Assembly (NCBI GenBank): GCA_963801255.1 | Contig: CAWDEC010000012.1 | Coordinates: 310,001-374,000 of the forward strand | Origin: JAICXG01 sp963801255 | GTDB taxonomy: Bacteria > Verrucomicrobiota > Verrucomicrobiia > Chthoniobacterales > UBA10450 | DNA length: 64,000 nt | Direction: 5' to 3' | In this document: piece by piece, positions 1 to 8,568 of the stretch | Layout: every line of letters starts with the position of its first letter | Numbering within the stretch: the first letter of the stretch is position 1 | Notes under the pieces: model-generated | The model's database searches: none | Seen by the model: only the letters and a program-made list of their open reading frames with translations | Told to the model about the DNA's origin: nothing | Position numbers and translations under genes: made by a program

Positions 1-176
1 ACGTGAGCGATCGCATCGTAATCATGAGTCCGCGGCCAGGCCGAATCGAACAGGTCATTCCGGTGAATCTCGATCGCCCGCGAGATCGTAGCGATGCTGA
101 ATTTCTGAACCTGCGCGGCAAGATTCTTGAAATCATGCATTTTGCCGGCCACACGATTTCGGGAAGAGCCGTCTGA
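1..176 (+). CDS. ABC transporter ATP-binding protein, C-terminal end (partial)
   Basis: The reading frame is open from base 3 to a TGA at 174-176 and gives about 57 residues. They read VSDRIVIMSPRPGRI, then a VNLDRPRD stretch, which is the usual end of nitrate/sulfonate/taurine-type (SsuB/TauB) importer ATPases just after the nucleotide-binding core. The start and the Walker motifs lie outside the window. The substrate cannot be read from this end. The porin that follows 53 bases downstream on the same strand may serve the same uptake route (inference). Confidence 0.75.
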   Translation, partial: VSDRIVIMSPRPGRIEQVIPVNLDRPRDRSDAEFLNLRGKILEIMHFAGHTISGRAV

Positions 177-229
177 TTGCTTTCGTCGCTCCCCCGGAGC
201 TACTCGTTAGTCATCCAGCCTTAACCAAG

Positions 230-1483
230 ATGAATACAGCCCTTCTGCGTACTGTAATCCTGCTTTCCCTCACCATTGCCTGCAAGTTGGCCACCGCCGG
301 GCCACAGACAAGCACAGCCGGTCCCGCCCCAAGTGACACCGCCATGGACATGAACATGATGATGAGGGAACCCGGCTTTCATCTTTATGGTTGGGTCGAA
401 ACCGGCATTACCGGCAACTTCGATTCGCCTAACGATCGTCAAAACTTTGGCCGGCTCTTTGACGATCGCTCCAACGAGCCGCTCCTGAACCAATTCATAC
501 TCACCGCCGAACGAATACCCGACCCGAAAGCCGGCTTCGACTGGGGTTTTAAAGGTCAATTCCTCTACGGGAGCGACGCTCGCTATCTCCATTCCACCGG
601 ATTGCTCGACCTGACGACGACTGACACGGTGCAGCCGGATATTACTGAAGCGTGGTTTCTAACCCATTTCCCGATTACCAATACTGCCAACGGCCTCGAC
701 CTGAAGCTTGGGAAGTACGGCACCTCGATAGGCGAGGAGATGACCGACCCAAGCATGAACGCCTTCTATTCGCATAGTTACATTTTCAACTTCGGTGCCC
801 CTTTCAACGCGACCGGCTTGCTGGCCACGCTTTATGCGCAGACCTGGCTTGATGTTACTGCGGGCCTCACCCGCGGGGTGAATGTCACCTTCGACGATCC
901 AAATGATTCCGTCTCGTTCTACGGAGGCGCTGTGGTACGCTGTTGCAAGGATAAGCTCTGTTGTGCCGCGATGGTTCATGCCGGTCCGGAGAATCCAAAC
1001 GACAATCATAATTATAGATACCTCAGCGATTTTACGCTCACTTGGAAACCTAACGACCGGTTTACAGCAATCACTGACGTTAACTACGCGTACGAAGAGG
1101 CGTTCGACGCACGAGGCTATGGCGTCGCGCAATATTTTACCTACGCGCTCAACGACTGTTGCAGCATTGGTACCCGTCTGGAAGTCTGGCGCGATGAGGA
1201 GGGTTTCTTCGTCGCGCAGTTTGCTTCAAACAACGATTTCATTCACTTCGAACGCGGCGATGACACAGCATTCGATCCACGCACAGTCGGCGGCGGACGC
1301 ACTACCTATGGAGCGGTGACGGTTGGCCTAACGATAAAGCCGCACGTGCCGAAACCGCTGACCGGTCTGATGATCCGCCCCGAGTTGCGCTACGACTCCT
1401 CACTCAACAACACCCATCCCTTCAACGATTCGCAAGATTCTCACATGTTGACCGCGGGTGTGGATGCGATCATTAGCTTCTGA
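230..1483 (+). CDS. Outer-membrane beta-barrel porin (BBP2/OmpL-like)
   Basis: The 417-residue protein has a signal peptide (about residues 1-23, ending in LATAG), a short linker rich in Met and Asp, and then alternating amphipathic strands typical of a 16-stranded-type barrel. It ends in Phe, the usual signal for outer-membrane assembly. The segment FHLYGWVETGITGNFDSP near the start resembles putative beta-barrel porin-2 family proteins. Two cysteine-rich patches (CCKDKLCCAAM near residue 238 and DCCSIG near 310) are unusual for a porin. It follows an ABC transporter ATPase on the same strand and may feed it. Three copies of the iterated 9-mer lie inside it. Confidence 0.7.
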   Translation: MNTALLRTVILLSLTIACKLATAGPQTSTAGPAPSDTAMDMNMMMREPGFHLYGWVETGITGNFDSPNDRQNFGRLFDDRSNEPLLNQFILTAERIPDPKAGFDWGFKGQFLYGSDARYLHSTGLLDLTTTDTVQPDITEAWFLTHFPITNTANGLDLKLGKYGTSIGEEMTDPSMNAFYSHSYIFNFGAPFNATGLLATLYAQTWLDVTAGLTRGVNVTFDDPNDSVSFYGGAVVRCCKDKLCCAAMVHAGPENPNDNHNYRYLSDFTLTWKPNDRFTAITDVNYAYEEAFDARGYGVAQYFTYALNDCCSIGTRLEVWRDEEGFFVAQFASNNDFIHFERGDDTAFDPRTVGGGRTTYGAVTVGLTIKPHVPKPLTGLMIRPELRYDSSLNNTHPFNDSQDSHMLTAGVDAIISF

Positions 1484-1511
1484 TCACGTTGCCATTCCTC
1501 TGGCAAGAAGA

Positions 1512-1537
1512 CCGCGTAGAGAAATCTCGCTACGCGG
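1512..1537. terminator. Stem-loop between convergent genes, possible bidirectional terminator
   Basis: CCGCGTAG at 1512-1519 pairs perfectly with CTACGCGG at 1530-1537 across a 10-base loop. It sits 28 bases after the porin stop and 24 bases before the stop of the opposing gene. No clear T-run follows on either strand, so factor-independent termination is only a possibility. Confidence 0.45.
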
Positions 1538-1561
1538 CCATCAATTGTTTCGCGCGATCGT

Positions 1562-2080
1562 TTAGGCTAACCCTAACGCGGCCAAAGTAGGCTGATCGAT
1601 CGCTGCAGTCACGACCAAGCCGTGGCTGCGCTGAAAGGTCGCCAAAGCCGAACGCGTTTCCGGACCGACCAAACCGTCGACCGTGCCGCGGTAGAAACCT
1701 TGGTTACGCAAGGCCGCCTGCACATTCTCGATTACCCGTCCCGGAGCGTAATTGTTGTAGCCGTAGATCGGCTCACCATACGCATAGGCGGAGTAAGCTG
1801 GGTCATACCCGTAGGCCGGATACCAATAACCACCCCACCAGTAATAGTAACCGCCCCCAAGGAGAATGAAGCGGGTATGTGGGTAATGCGCCACCCACCA
1901 GGAGCGCGGATGCGCGCCGTGATTGACGTGGCTTCTGGCTATCGCAAAGCTGTTGCGATCGACCGTCTGAGTCCGGTCAGCCGGGTGACCGTGCCGCTGA
2001 TGCGGCGGATCCGCCGACGCGAATGGAGCCAGACTGAGCGCCAAGGAGAACGTTAGAAGTCCAAAAGTTAAGCGTTTCAT
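1562..2080 (-). CDS. Secreted protein with C-terminal peptidoglycan-binding domain
   Basis: A 172-residue protein. It has a signal peptide (residues 1-23, ending FASA), a His-rich stretch, then a Tyr/Trp/Gly-rich middle (GGGYYYWWGGYWYPAYGY). The C-terminal domain (about 112-170) has the PG_binding_1 pattern: VQAALRNQGFYRGTVDGLVGPETRSAL written across two helices. It probably binds peptidoglycan in the periplasm. The Tyr/Trp-rich region is low complexity and gives no further clue. It is read convergently with the porin. Confidence 0.7.
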   Translation of the reverse strand: MKRLTFGLLTFSLALSLAPFASADPPHQRHGHPADRTQTVDRNSFAIARSHVNHGAHPRSWWVAHYPHTRFILLGGGYYYWWGGYWYPAYGYDPAYSAYAYGEPIYGYNNYAPGRVIENVQAALRNQGFYRGTVDGLVGPETRSALATFQRSHGLVVTAAIDQPTLAALGLA

Positions 2081-2125
2081 GGTTTTCCTTTTCTAGAGAT
2101 TAGACCAGGTAGGCCGGCCAAATAT

Positions 2126-2605
2126 TCAAAGGCTTTCCGAGCCAGACGCCGCGTCGCGGACGGCCGTTTGCCTTACCGCTTCGAAGAGCACAATGGCGAC
2201 GGCGGTGGCGAGATTTAAACTACGCGTGCCATGCATCGGAATGGTGAGAAGCTGTTCCGCGTTCGCCACAAGGAGCGATTCCGGCAACCCCTTTGTCTCG
2301 CGGCCGAAAACGAGAAAATCGTTAGGCTGAAATTTCGCGTGGTAATACGGACGATCAGCCTTGGTCGTGAGATAGAAGTAGCGTGTGTCCGATGATTGGA
2401 CAGCTTGCAAGTCGCCTAACGAATTCCAATACCGAACATCCACCTCCGCCCAATAATCCAGACCTGCGCGTCGCAGGGTGCGGTCATCGGTGGAAAACCC
2501 CAGCGGTCTGACGAGATGCAGTGTTGAGCTCGTGGCCAGGCAAAGCCGCCCGATGTTGCCGGTATTGGGCGGAATCTCCGGCTCGACCAGGACAACATTG
2601 AACAT
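2126..2605 (-). CDS. trmL: tRNA (cytidine(34)-2'-O)-methyltransferase
   Basis: A 159-residue SPOUT-family methyltransferase of normal TrmL length. It methylates the 2'-OH of the wobble base C/U34 of tRNA-Leu isoacceptors using SAM. Family signatures are visible: the start MFNVVLVEPEIPPNTGNIGR, the knot motifs FGRETKGLPESLL (about 103-115) and PMHGTRSLNLATAVAI (about 123-139). Two copies of the iterated 9-mer are inside, one in each orientation, read as PND and SLG. It lies 31 bases after the transaldolase on the same strand. Confidence 0.92.
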   Translation of the reverse strand: MFNVVLVEPEIPPNTGNIGRLCLATSSTLHLVRPLGFSTDDRTLRRAGLDYWAEVDVRYWNSLGDLQAVQSSDTRYFYLTTKADRPYYHAKFQPNDFLVFGRETKGLPESLLVANAEQLLTIPMHGTRSLNLATAVAIVLFEAVRQTAVRDAASGSESL

Positions 2606-2636
2606 GGTCGCCGGCGACGGCAGAGAGAGTTTGGGC

Positions 2637-3626
2637 CTACAGCTTGGTGGCGACGAACTTTTCCAGTTTCACCACGTCGGCCGCGAATTTTCGAATCCCC
2701 TCACCCGTTTTTTCGTAAGCCATGGCATCCTCGTTCAGCATCCAGCGGAAAGTCTTCTCATCCAGCTCCAGTTTTTCGACTTGGGCGGACTTCGCTTTTT
2801 GTGGATCGAGCTTGCGCTCGAGTGGCTCGGTTGAGTTGGCGAGTTCTTCCATCAGCTCCGGGCTAATTGTTAGGCAATCGCAGCCGGCCAGTTCAACAAT
2901 CTGGCTGGTATTCCGGAAACTCGCCCCCATCACTTCCGTCGGGATACCGAACTTTTTGTAGTAGGTGTAAATCTCCGTCACCGATTGCACCCCCGGGTCT
3001 TCCGCCCCTTTGTAATCGCGTTTCTCGTGGGCTTTATACCAGTCGTATATCCGGCCGACGAACGGCGAGATGAGTTGCGCTTTTGCCTCCGCCGCGCGCA
3101 CCGCCTGAACGAGCGAAAACATTAACGTCAGATTGCAGCGAATCCCTTCCTTTTGCAGTTGCTCGGCGGCGACTAATCCCTCCCAAGTCGACGCGATTTT
3201 GATCAACACGCGCTCGCGAGGAATTTTCTTTTCCTCATAAAGCTGGATCAACCGCCTTCCTTTGTTGATCGAACCTTCAACGTCGTATGATAGGCGCGCG
3301 TCGGTCTCAGTCGAAACGCGCCCCGGTACGATCTGTAAAATGTCGCTGCCAAACTGGACGAGGAGATGATCACAGATGTCCTCGATTTGTTCCTGGCCGC
3401 TAAGCCCGGATTTTTCCCGGTTTTTTAAAACTTCATCAAGCAGGCGACCGTATTGCTCCTTCTGCGTGGCGGCATAAACCAGACTTGGGTTTGTCGTCGC
3501 GTCCTCTGGCTTAAAATCCTTGATCGACTCAAAATCGGCCGTGTCGGCAACTATCTTTGTAAACGTCCGCATCTGATTGAGCTGACTGGGCTTGGTTTTC
3601 TCCTCGGAAGCGATCGCGGTGCTCAT
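2637..3626 (-). CDS. tal: Transaldolase
   Basis: A 329-residue class I aldolase of the pentose phosphate pathway that exchanges a dihydroxyacetone unit between sugar phosphates. It aligns along its length with E. coli TalB by memory: TKIVADTADFESIKDFKP, EDATTNPSLV, PGRVSTETDARLSYD, and catalytic Lys about 143 in LIKIASTWEG, followed by CNLTLMFSLVQA and ISPFVGRIYDWYK. The frame is open back to 3812, but the conserved protein begins near 3626, so that ATG is chosen; no strong Shine-Dalgarno is seen. Only distant 9-mer variants occur inside. Confidence 0.92.
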   Translation of the reverse strand: MSTAIASEEKTKPSQLNQMRTFTKIVADTADFESIKDFKPEDATTNPSLVYAATQKEQYGRLLDEVLKNREKSGLSGQEQIEDICDHLLVQFGSDILQIVPGRVSTETDARLSYDVEGSINKGRRLIQLYEEKKIPRERVLIKIASTWEGLVAAEQLQKEGIRCNLTLMFSLVQAVRAAEAKAQLISPFVGRIYDWYKAHEKRDYKGAEDPGVQSVTEIYTYYKKFGIPTEVMGASFRNTSQIVELAGCDCLTISPELMEELANSTEPLERKLDPQKAKSAQVEKLELDEKTFRWMLNEDAMAYEKTGEGIRKFAADVVKLEKFVATKL

Positions 3627-3887
3627 GAGATAAAAGTTACGCGCGACTGAACGATCGACAATGTTAAAGTCGCGCTTATAGACCGACTCCCGGCCGCAAG
3701 CCGGCTCGCCTAACGACGACGGAAATGAAGGACCACCATTTGGTCTCCAGTAAAGCCGCGCATCCGTCCGCCTTCGGTGAGGATCACAGCTTTTTCGGGG
3801 CGATCGCCGCAAATATTGCGCCTCATTCCTCTTTCAATTTTCTCAATTTCCGCTCGAATCACCGGCGTGAAAATAAAGGTTGCTCTT

Positions 3888-5522
3888 ATGCTCCTGCTTT
3901 GCGCCATGGCCTCGTCGGCTGTGGCCGAAGTCAGTCCTCTGCAAAAACTCGCGGACGATTTCTGGACCTGGCGGGCAAGGTACGCGCCCTTCACCGGCGA
4001 CGACGTGAATCGCATGGAGCGGCCTGGGGGACTGCGTGACTGGTCGGCTTCATCGATCGAGAAACGCCGCGCGGATTTAACCGGCTTTGAATCGCGCTGG
4101 AAGATACTCACGCCTAACGAGTGGCCGATTCCACAACAGGTTGATTACCGCCTGATCGGTTCCGCCCTGGCACGGGTGCAGTGGGAACTGGAAGTCAATC
4201 CGCGCTGGAAGCGCGATCCCACCTTTTACATCGAACAAACTCTTGCCGCGCTCGCGGAAGCCCTCACCGTGCCGGGTCCGTACAATGAGGCCAAAAGCAA
4301 AGAAATTCTCACCCGAATTGAAAATATTCCGGCAATCATGCACCAGGGCACAGAGAACCTAACGAATCCTCCGGCCCCATTTGCGAACGCCGCCATCCAA
4401 AGTCTCGACGGCGTGCGCGATCGCTTGCGCACGCTGACGACCTCCCTCCGACCAATGATGGCAGCGACCATAAGTGACAGTGAGATCAGTCCGGCCATTG
4501 AACGCGCGGCCGATGCGTTGGAAAAGTTTCAGACGCAACTGAAGGGACGTTTAGCTAAGCTTCCGCAACAAACTGCACTCGGCCGCGAACCTTACGTCTT
4601 CTTCCTCAAAAACGTCGCGCTCTATCCTTATTCCCCTGAAGAGATTCTCGCCATGGGTCGGCAGGAATGGAATCGCGCCGTCGCTTTCGAAACATACGAG
4701 CGCAATCGCAATCGCAACCTCCCGCCGCTGAAATCAGCCGACAACCTCGATACCTGGATTAAGGACGCGACAGCTAAAGAAGAGCAGATTCGCCAGTTCC
4801 TCGAGCAGCACAGCATCCTCACCGTCCCTAACTGGATGCAACACTACACGCTGCGACCGATGCCGGAATACCTGCATTCGTTAGGCTTTACCGAGCAAGA
4901 CGACTTCACATCGCCATCGCGCTTAAAGGAGGACTGCATTCGCTATGTCGAGCCCCCTTCGACCAACCTCGGGTATTTTATGCGCGCGACGATGCAAGAC
5001 CCGCGGCCGCTGACCGTGCATGAAGGCATTCCGGGCCATTATTTTCAGCTTTGTCTTTCTTGGAAACACGAGGATCCGATCCGTCGTCACTACTACGACT
5101 CGGGCGCGAACGAAGGCATCGGCTTCTATGCCGAGGAGATGATGTTGCAGGCCGGACTATTCGATGACAGCCCGCACACACGCGAGATCATCTACAATTT
5201 CATGCGTTTGCGCGCACTGCGCGTGGAAGTGGATGTGAAACTCGCGCTCGGCGAATTTACGCTCGAGCAGGCCGCAAAATACCTCGAGGAAAAAGTGCCG
5301 ATGGATGCAAAGACCGCCCTTTCAGAAGCAGTGGCCTTTTCCACCGGTCCGGGCCAGGGGCTCACCTACCAGATAGGCAAGCTTCAGATCACAAAGTTCC
5401 TTGCGGAAGCCCGCCTTAAAGAAGGCGACAAATTTAGTCTGCGCGCCTTTCACGATTTCGTTTGGAAAAACGGGAACGTACCGATCGCGTTACAACGCTT
5501 GGAATATCTGGAAACGGATTAG
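3888..5522 (+). CDS. Exported DUF885 family protein, putative metallo-hydrolase
   Basis: A 544-residue protein with an N-terminal signal peptide (MLLLCAMASSAVA). It carries the DUF885 signature HEGIPGHYFQ around residue 378, an HExxxH-like metal site. The later DUF885 motif NEGIGFYAEEMML follows about 30 residues on. Family members are thought to be peptidase-like, but the substrate is not known. The ATG at 3888 is chosen because AAAGG lies 8 bases upstream; GTG 3867 or ATG 3777 in the same frame are alternatives. The gene has three 9-mer copies (4112, 4358, 4878) and is convergent with rplK. Confidence 0.8.
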   Translation: MLLLCAMASSAVAEVSPLQKLADDFWTWRARYAPFTGDDVNRMERPGGLRDWSASSIEKRRADLTGFESRWKILTPNEWPIPQQVDYRLIGSALARVQWELEVNPRWKRDPTFYIEQTLAALAEALTVPGPYNEAKSKEILTRIENIPAIMHQGTENLTNPPAPFANAAIQSLDGVRDRLRTLTTSLRPMMAATISDSEISPAIERAADALEKFQTQLKGRLAKLPQQTALGREPYVFFLKNVALYPYSPEEILAMGRQEWNRAVAFETYERNRNRNLPPLKSADNLDTWIKDATAKEEQIRQFLEQHSILTVPNWMQHYTLRPMPEYLHSLGFTEQDDFTSPSRLKEDCIRYVEPPSTNLGYFMRATMQDPRPLTVHEGIPGHYFQLCLSWKHEDPIRRHYYDSGANEGIGFYAEEMMLQAGLFDDSPHTREIIYNFMRLRALRVEVDVKLALGEFTLEQAAKYLEEKVPMDAKTALSEAVAFSTGPGQGLTYQIGKLQITKFLAEARLKEGDKFSLRAFHDFVWKNGNVPIALQRLEYLETD

Positions 5523-5615
5523 CTGAAAATATTGGGTATGCTCTCCATCGCGCCAGACCTCTAGCTCCCAGGTTGATTAGGACTCTGCCTGACGAGAAGG
5601 AAGGATGGGGGGAAC

Positions 5616-6041
5616 CTAGTCGACGACTTCCAACCCCATCTGCCGGGCGGTGCCGGCAATGATTTTGAAGCCAGCTTCGTCATTGCGTGAGTTCAGATCC
5701 TTGGACTTAGTCTTAACGATGTCCATGATCTGTTTACGCGTGACTTTTCCAACCTTGGTCTTGTTAGGTTCCTTCGAGCCCGCGGCGATGTTGGCCGCTT
5801 TCTTCAATAAAACCGCGGCTGGCGGGCTCTTGGTGATGAAGGTGAAAGACTTATCCTTAAAAACGGTAATGACCACCGGAAGGATGTCGCCCGCCTGCTT
5901 CTGGGTGGTGGCGTTAAATTCCTTGCAGAATGCCATGATGTTGACGCCGCGCGGTCCGAGCGCAGTGCCGACGGGCGGGGCCGGGTTGGCCTGGCCTGCG
6001 GGAATCTGAAGTTTGATCTGAGCTATTACTTCTTTTGCCAT
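5616..6041 (-). CDS. rplK: 50S ribosomal protein L11
   Basis: A 141-residue ribosomal protein of standard length, part of the GTPase-associated centre on 23S rRNA. It has the N-terminal proline-rich segment GQANPAPPVGTALGPRGVN and the rRNA-binding C-terminal domain. It is the last gene of the tuf-secE-nusG-rplK run; the usual next genes rplA, rplJ, rplL and rpoBC are not here, and a convergent DUF885 gene ends 93 bases away. PrmA at 12.5 kb is the enzyme that methylates L11. Confidence 0.97.
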   Translation of the reverse strand: MAKEVIAQIKLQIPAGQANPAPPVGTALGPRGVNIMAFCKEFNATTQKQAGDILPVVITVFKDKSFTFITKSPPAAVLLKKAANIAAGSKEPNKTKVGKVTRKQIMDIVKTKSKDLNSRNDEAGFKIIAGTARQMGLEVVD

Positions 6042-6083
6042 GTGAAGAAAGGTTGAGAGTTACTAGTTGAGAGCCGCTTTCTC

Positions 6084-6653
6084 TTATCCGCGTTCCACCT
6101 GCCAATACTCGAGTTCTACCGGGGTAGCGCGACCGAAGATCGTAACGGAAACGCGGAGCTTGCCGCGCTCCGGATCGATTTCCTCGACTACGCCACTCTG
6201 ATTTTGAAATGGTCCATCGGCGACTTTCACGGTCTCGCCGACTTCGAAACTCACCTTTGGTTTCACCTTTTCCTCACGCTCGCGCATCTGGGCGAGCATG
6301 TTGTCGACTTCCGCCTGGCGCATCGGGATCGGTCGATCCTTGGTCCCGGCAAAGCCGATTACGCCCGGTGTTTCGCGGATGAAATACCACGTGCGACCGA
6401 TGAGCTGACCTTCGTCATCCAACAGATGCATGTTGGCAATCAGGTAGCCGGGGAAAAACTTTCGCGTCGTCTCGCTTTTTTTCCCGCGCTTGATTTCGGA
6501 GACGCGCTCAGTGGGCACCAGCACCTCGAAAATCACGTCGCCCATCTCTTCGGTCTTGACGCGCTTCTCGATGTTGTCGCGCACCTTGTTCTCCTGTCCG
6601 GAGAGGACATGAACGACATACCATTGATCTTTGCCGGCGAGAGCGTGGGCCAT
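6084..6653 (-). CDS. nusG: Transcription termination/antitermination factor NusG
   Basis: A 189-residue protein with an N-terminal NGN domain (QWYVVHVLSGQENKVRDNIEKRV) that binds RNA polymerase, and a C-terminal KOW domain (VGETVKVADGPFQNQSGVVEEID) that binds Rho or S10. It is encoded 42 bases upstream of rplK and 2 bases after secE. Rho, its partner, is encoded at 28-29.4 kb. Confidence 0.96.
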   Translation of the reverse strand: MAHALAGKDQWYVVHVLSGQENKVRDNIEKRVKTEEMGDVIFEVLVPTERVSEIKRGKKSETTRKFFPGYLIANMHLLDDEGQLIGRTWYFIRETPGVIGFAGTKDRPIPMRQAEVDNMLAQMREREEKVKPKVSFEVGETVKVADGPFQNQSGVVEEIDPERGKLRVSVTIFGRATPVELEYWQVERG

Positions 6654-6655
6654 GA

Positions 6656-6871
6656 CTACAAGCGGGTGAGGAAGTGAATTACGTTAACGAGGATGAAATC
6701 GAAAAGCGCGACATAACCACCGAGCAGGAGCATGGCGATGATCACGACAAGAGTGGAGTCGGTCAGCTCCTTGTAGCGCTTCATCCCTTTCTCTTTCGGA
6801 TCCCAGGGCCACGAAGCTTTCTGGAGTTCGAGCCGGACTTCGTTAAAGAAACTTTTTGTCTTGCTGATCAT
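6656..6871 (-). CDS. secE: Preprotein translocase subunit SecE
   Basis: A 71-residue single-span SecE of the short bacterial type. The motif FFNEVRLELQKASWPWDPKEKG is an amphipathic helix preceding one transmembrane helix (LVVIIAMLLLGGYVALFDFILV). An upstream ATG at 6895 is in frame but lies 2 bases from the tRNA-Trp 3' end, so the ATG at 6871 is chosen. nusG follows after 2 bases. Confidence 0.92.
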   Translation of the reverse strand: MISKTKSFFNEVRLELQKASWPWDPKEKGMKRYKELTDSTLVVIIAMLLLGGYVALFDFILVNVIHFLTRL

Positions 6872-6896
6872 GCTATCCGCGCACCCGTTTGTCATC

Positions 6897-6969
6897 CACG
6901 CCAGGAGGGACTCGAACCCCCAACCGACGGTTTTGGAGACCGCTACTCTACCAATTGAGCTACTGGCGT
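6897..6969 (-). tRNA. tRNA-Trp (anticodon CCA)
   Basis: A 73-base cloverleaf on the minus strand. The acceptor stem ACGCCAG pairs fully with CTGGCGT. The D arm carries AGCTCAATTGGTAGAG, the anticodon loop is CTCCAAA with CCA, and the T loop is GTTCGAGTC. The terminal CCA is not encoded. It lies between tuf and secE, a common bacterial arrangement. Confidence 0.95.
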
Positions 6970-7039
6970 AAGTTTACTCCTGCTCTTAGTTCTATTCCTG
7001 CTCTCTCTCCTCCTGGGAAAAGAGCAGAGATAGAAGACT

Positions 7040-8224
7040 TTAATCCATAATATCGCTCACGCGACCCGCACCGACGGTTTTGCCGCCTTCGCGAATTGCG
7101 AATCGAATCGTCTTTTCCATGGCGATCGGCGTGCCGAGCTCGACCTCGATCGCAACGTTGTCACCCGGCATAACCATCTCAACACCCTCGGGCAGCTTCA
7201 CCGCGCCGGTCACGTCGGTGGTGCGGAAATAAAATTGCGGACGGTAATTGGAGAAGAATGGCGTGTGACGGCCACCTTCCTCCTTCGAGAGCACGTAGAC
7301 TTCCGCCTTGAATTTCTTATGCGGCTTGATCGTGCCTGGCTTGGCGATGACCTGGCCGCGCTCGATATCTTCCTTCTTCACGCCGCGCAGCAGCACGCCT
7401 ACGTTGTCGCCGGCGCGCGCTTCGTCGAGAAGCTTGCGAAACATTTCGATGTCAGTCGCTGTCGTCTTCGCTGTCGGCTTAATCCCGACTACCTCAACTT
7501 CCTCCATCTTCTTGAGGATACCGCGCTCGACACGACCGGTCGCAACAGTGCCGCGACCTTCGATGTTGAACACGTCTTCCACCGGCATGAGGAAGGGCTG
7601 ATCGATTGGTCGATCTGGCACCGGGATGTAATCGTCGATCGCCTGAACAAGCGCGAGAATTTGCTTTTCCTGCTCGGCGTCGCCTTCCAGCGCCTTAAGC
7701 GCGCTGCCCTTGACGATCGGGATCTGATCGCCGGGAAATTCGTATTGTGTGAGCAAATCGCGCACTTCCATCTCCACGAGGTCGAGCAATTCAGGGTCGT
7801 CCACCATGTCGACCTTGTTAAGGAACACAACAACGGCAGGCACACCGACTTGGCGCGCGAGAAGAATGTGCTCGCGGGTTTGCGGCATCGGACCATCAGC
7901 CGCGCTTACCACAAGAATGGCGCCATCCATCTGTGCCGCACCCGTAATCATGTTTTTGACGTAGTCCGCGTGGCCCGGGCAGTCGACGTGGGCGTAGTGG
8001 CGCTTGTCGCTCTGATACTCAACATGCGCGGTGTTAATCGTAATTCCGCGCTCTTTTTCTTCCGGTGCGTTGTCGATTGAATCGTAGGCACGGACTTCTG
8101 CCATGCCCTTCTTCGCCAGGACGGTGGTGATCGCGGCGGTGAGGGTTGTCTTACCGTGATCGACGTGGCCGATTGTCCCGACGTTGACGTGCGGCTTGTC
8201 GCGTTTAAATGCTTCTTTAGCCAT
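7040..8224 (-). CDS. tuf: Elongation factor Tu
   Basis: A 394-residue GTPase that delivers aminoacyl-tRNA to the ribosome. The G motifs are intact: GHVDHGKT near residue 18, DCPGHADY near 80 and NKVD near 135. Domains 2 and 3 follow. It lies between tRNA-Thr and tRNA-Trp in the classic tuf-secE-nusG order. No copy of the iterated 9-mer occurs in it, unlike most long genes here. Confidence 0.98.
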   Translation of the reverse strand: MAKEAFKRDKPHVNVGTIGHVDHGKTTLTAAITTVLAKKGMAEVRAYDSIDNAPEEKERGITINTAHVEYQSDKRHYAHVDCPGHADYVKNMITGAAQMDGAILVVSAADGPMPQTREHILLARQVGVPAVVVFLNKVDMVDDPELLDLVEMEVRDLLTQYEFPGDQIPIVKGSALKALEGDAEQEKQILALVQAIDDYIPVPDRPIDQPFLMPVEDVFNIEGRGTVATGRVERGILKKMEEVEVVGIKPTAKTTATDIEMFRKLLDEARAGDNVGVLLRGVKKEDIERGQVIAKPGTIKPHKKFKAEVYVLSKEEGGRHTPFFSNYRPQFYFRTTDVTGAVKLPEGVEMVMPGDNVAIEVELGTPIAMEKTIRFAIREGGKTVGAGRVSDIMD

Positions 8225-8290
8225 CTGGAATTCTCCTTTGGGTTACTTTCTTTCGTTACGTTGTTTTTTCGGTCGCGAGCTCAAATCTGG

Positions 8291-8363
<73 letters not shown>

Positions 8364-8568
8364 CGCTCATCATCGTTAGCCTGTCCTGCACAAAGTTGGG
8401 CGGGACAAACCGGTTTGCTCGCCGGCATGAGAAGCGAAAGTCCCATTAGCCGTCAAGCTACTTGAACGACCATGGGACTTGCCTCGTTCTCCGAAAAAGC
8501 GTGCCAAAACTATCCGTGCGCTTCGCCCTGTCAAAACAATTCTCGGTTCGGATGCGAGGTCGGCAGCG

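Noticed and set aside
882..1319. Long open frame inside the porin gene
   Set aside because: It lies in another frame of a clear outer-membrane protein and has no family features.
3627..3812. 62-residue N-terminal extension of transaldolase
   Set aside because: The extension is Arg-rich and unlike any transaldolase; the conserved protein starts at 3626.
7235..8080. 281-residue frame opposite tuf
   Set aside because: It is antisense to EF-Tu; strong codon bias of tuf creates open frames on the other strand.
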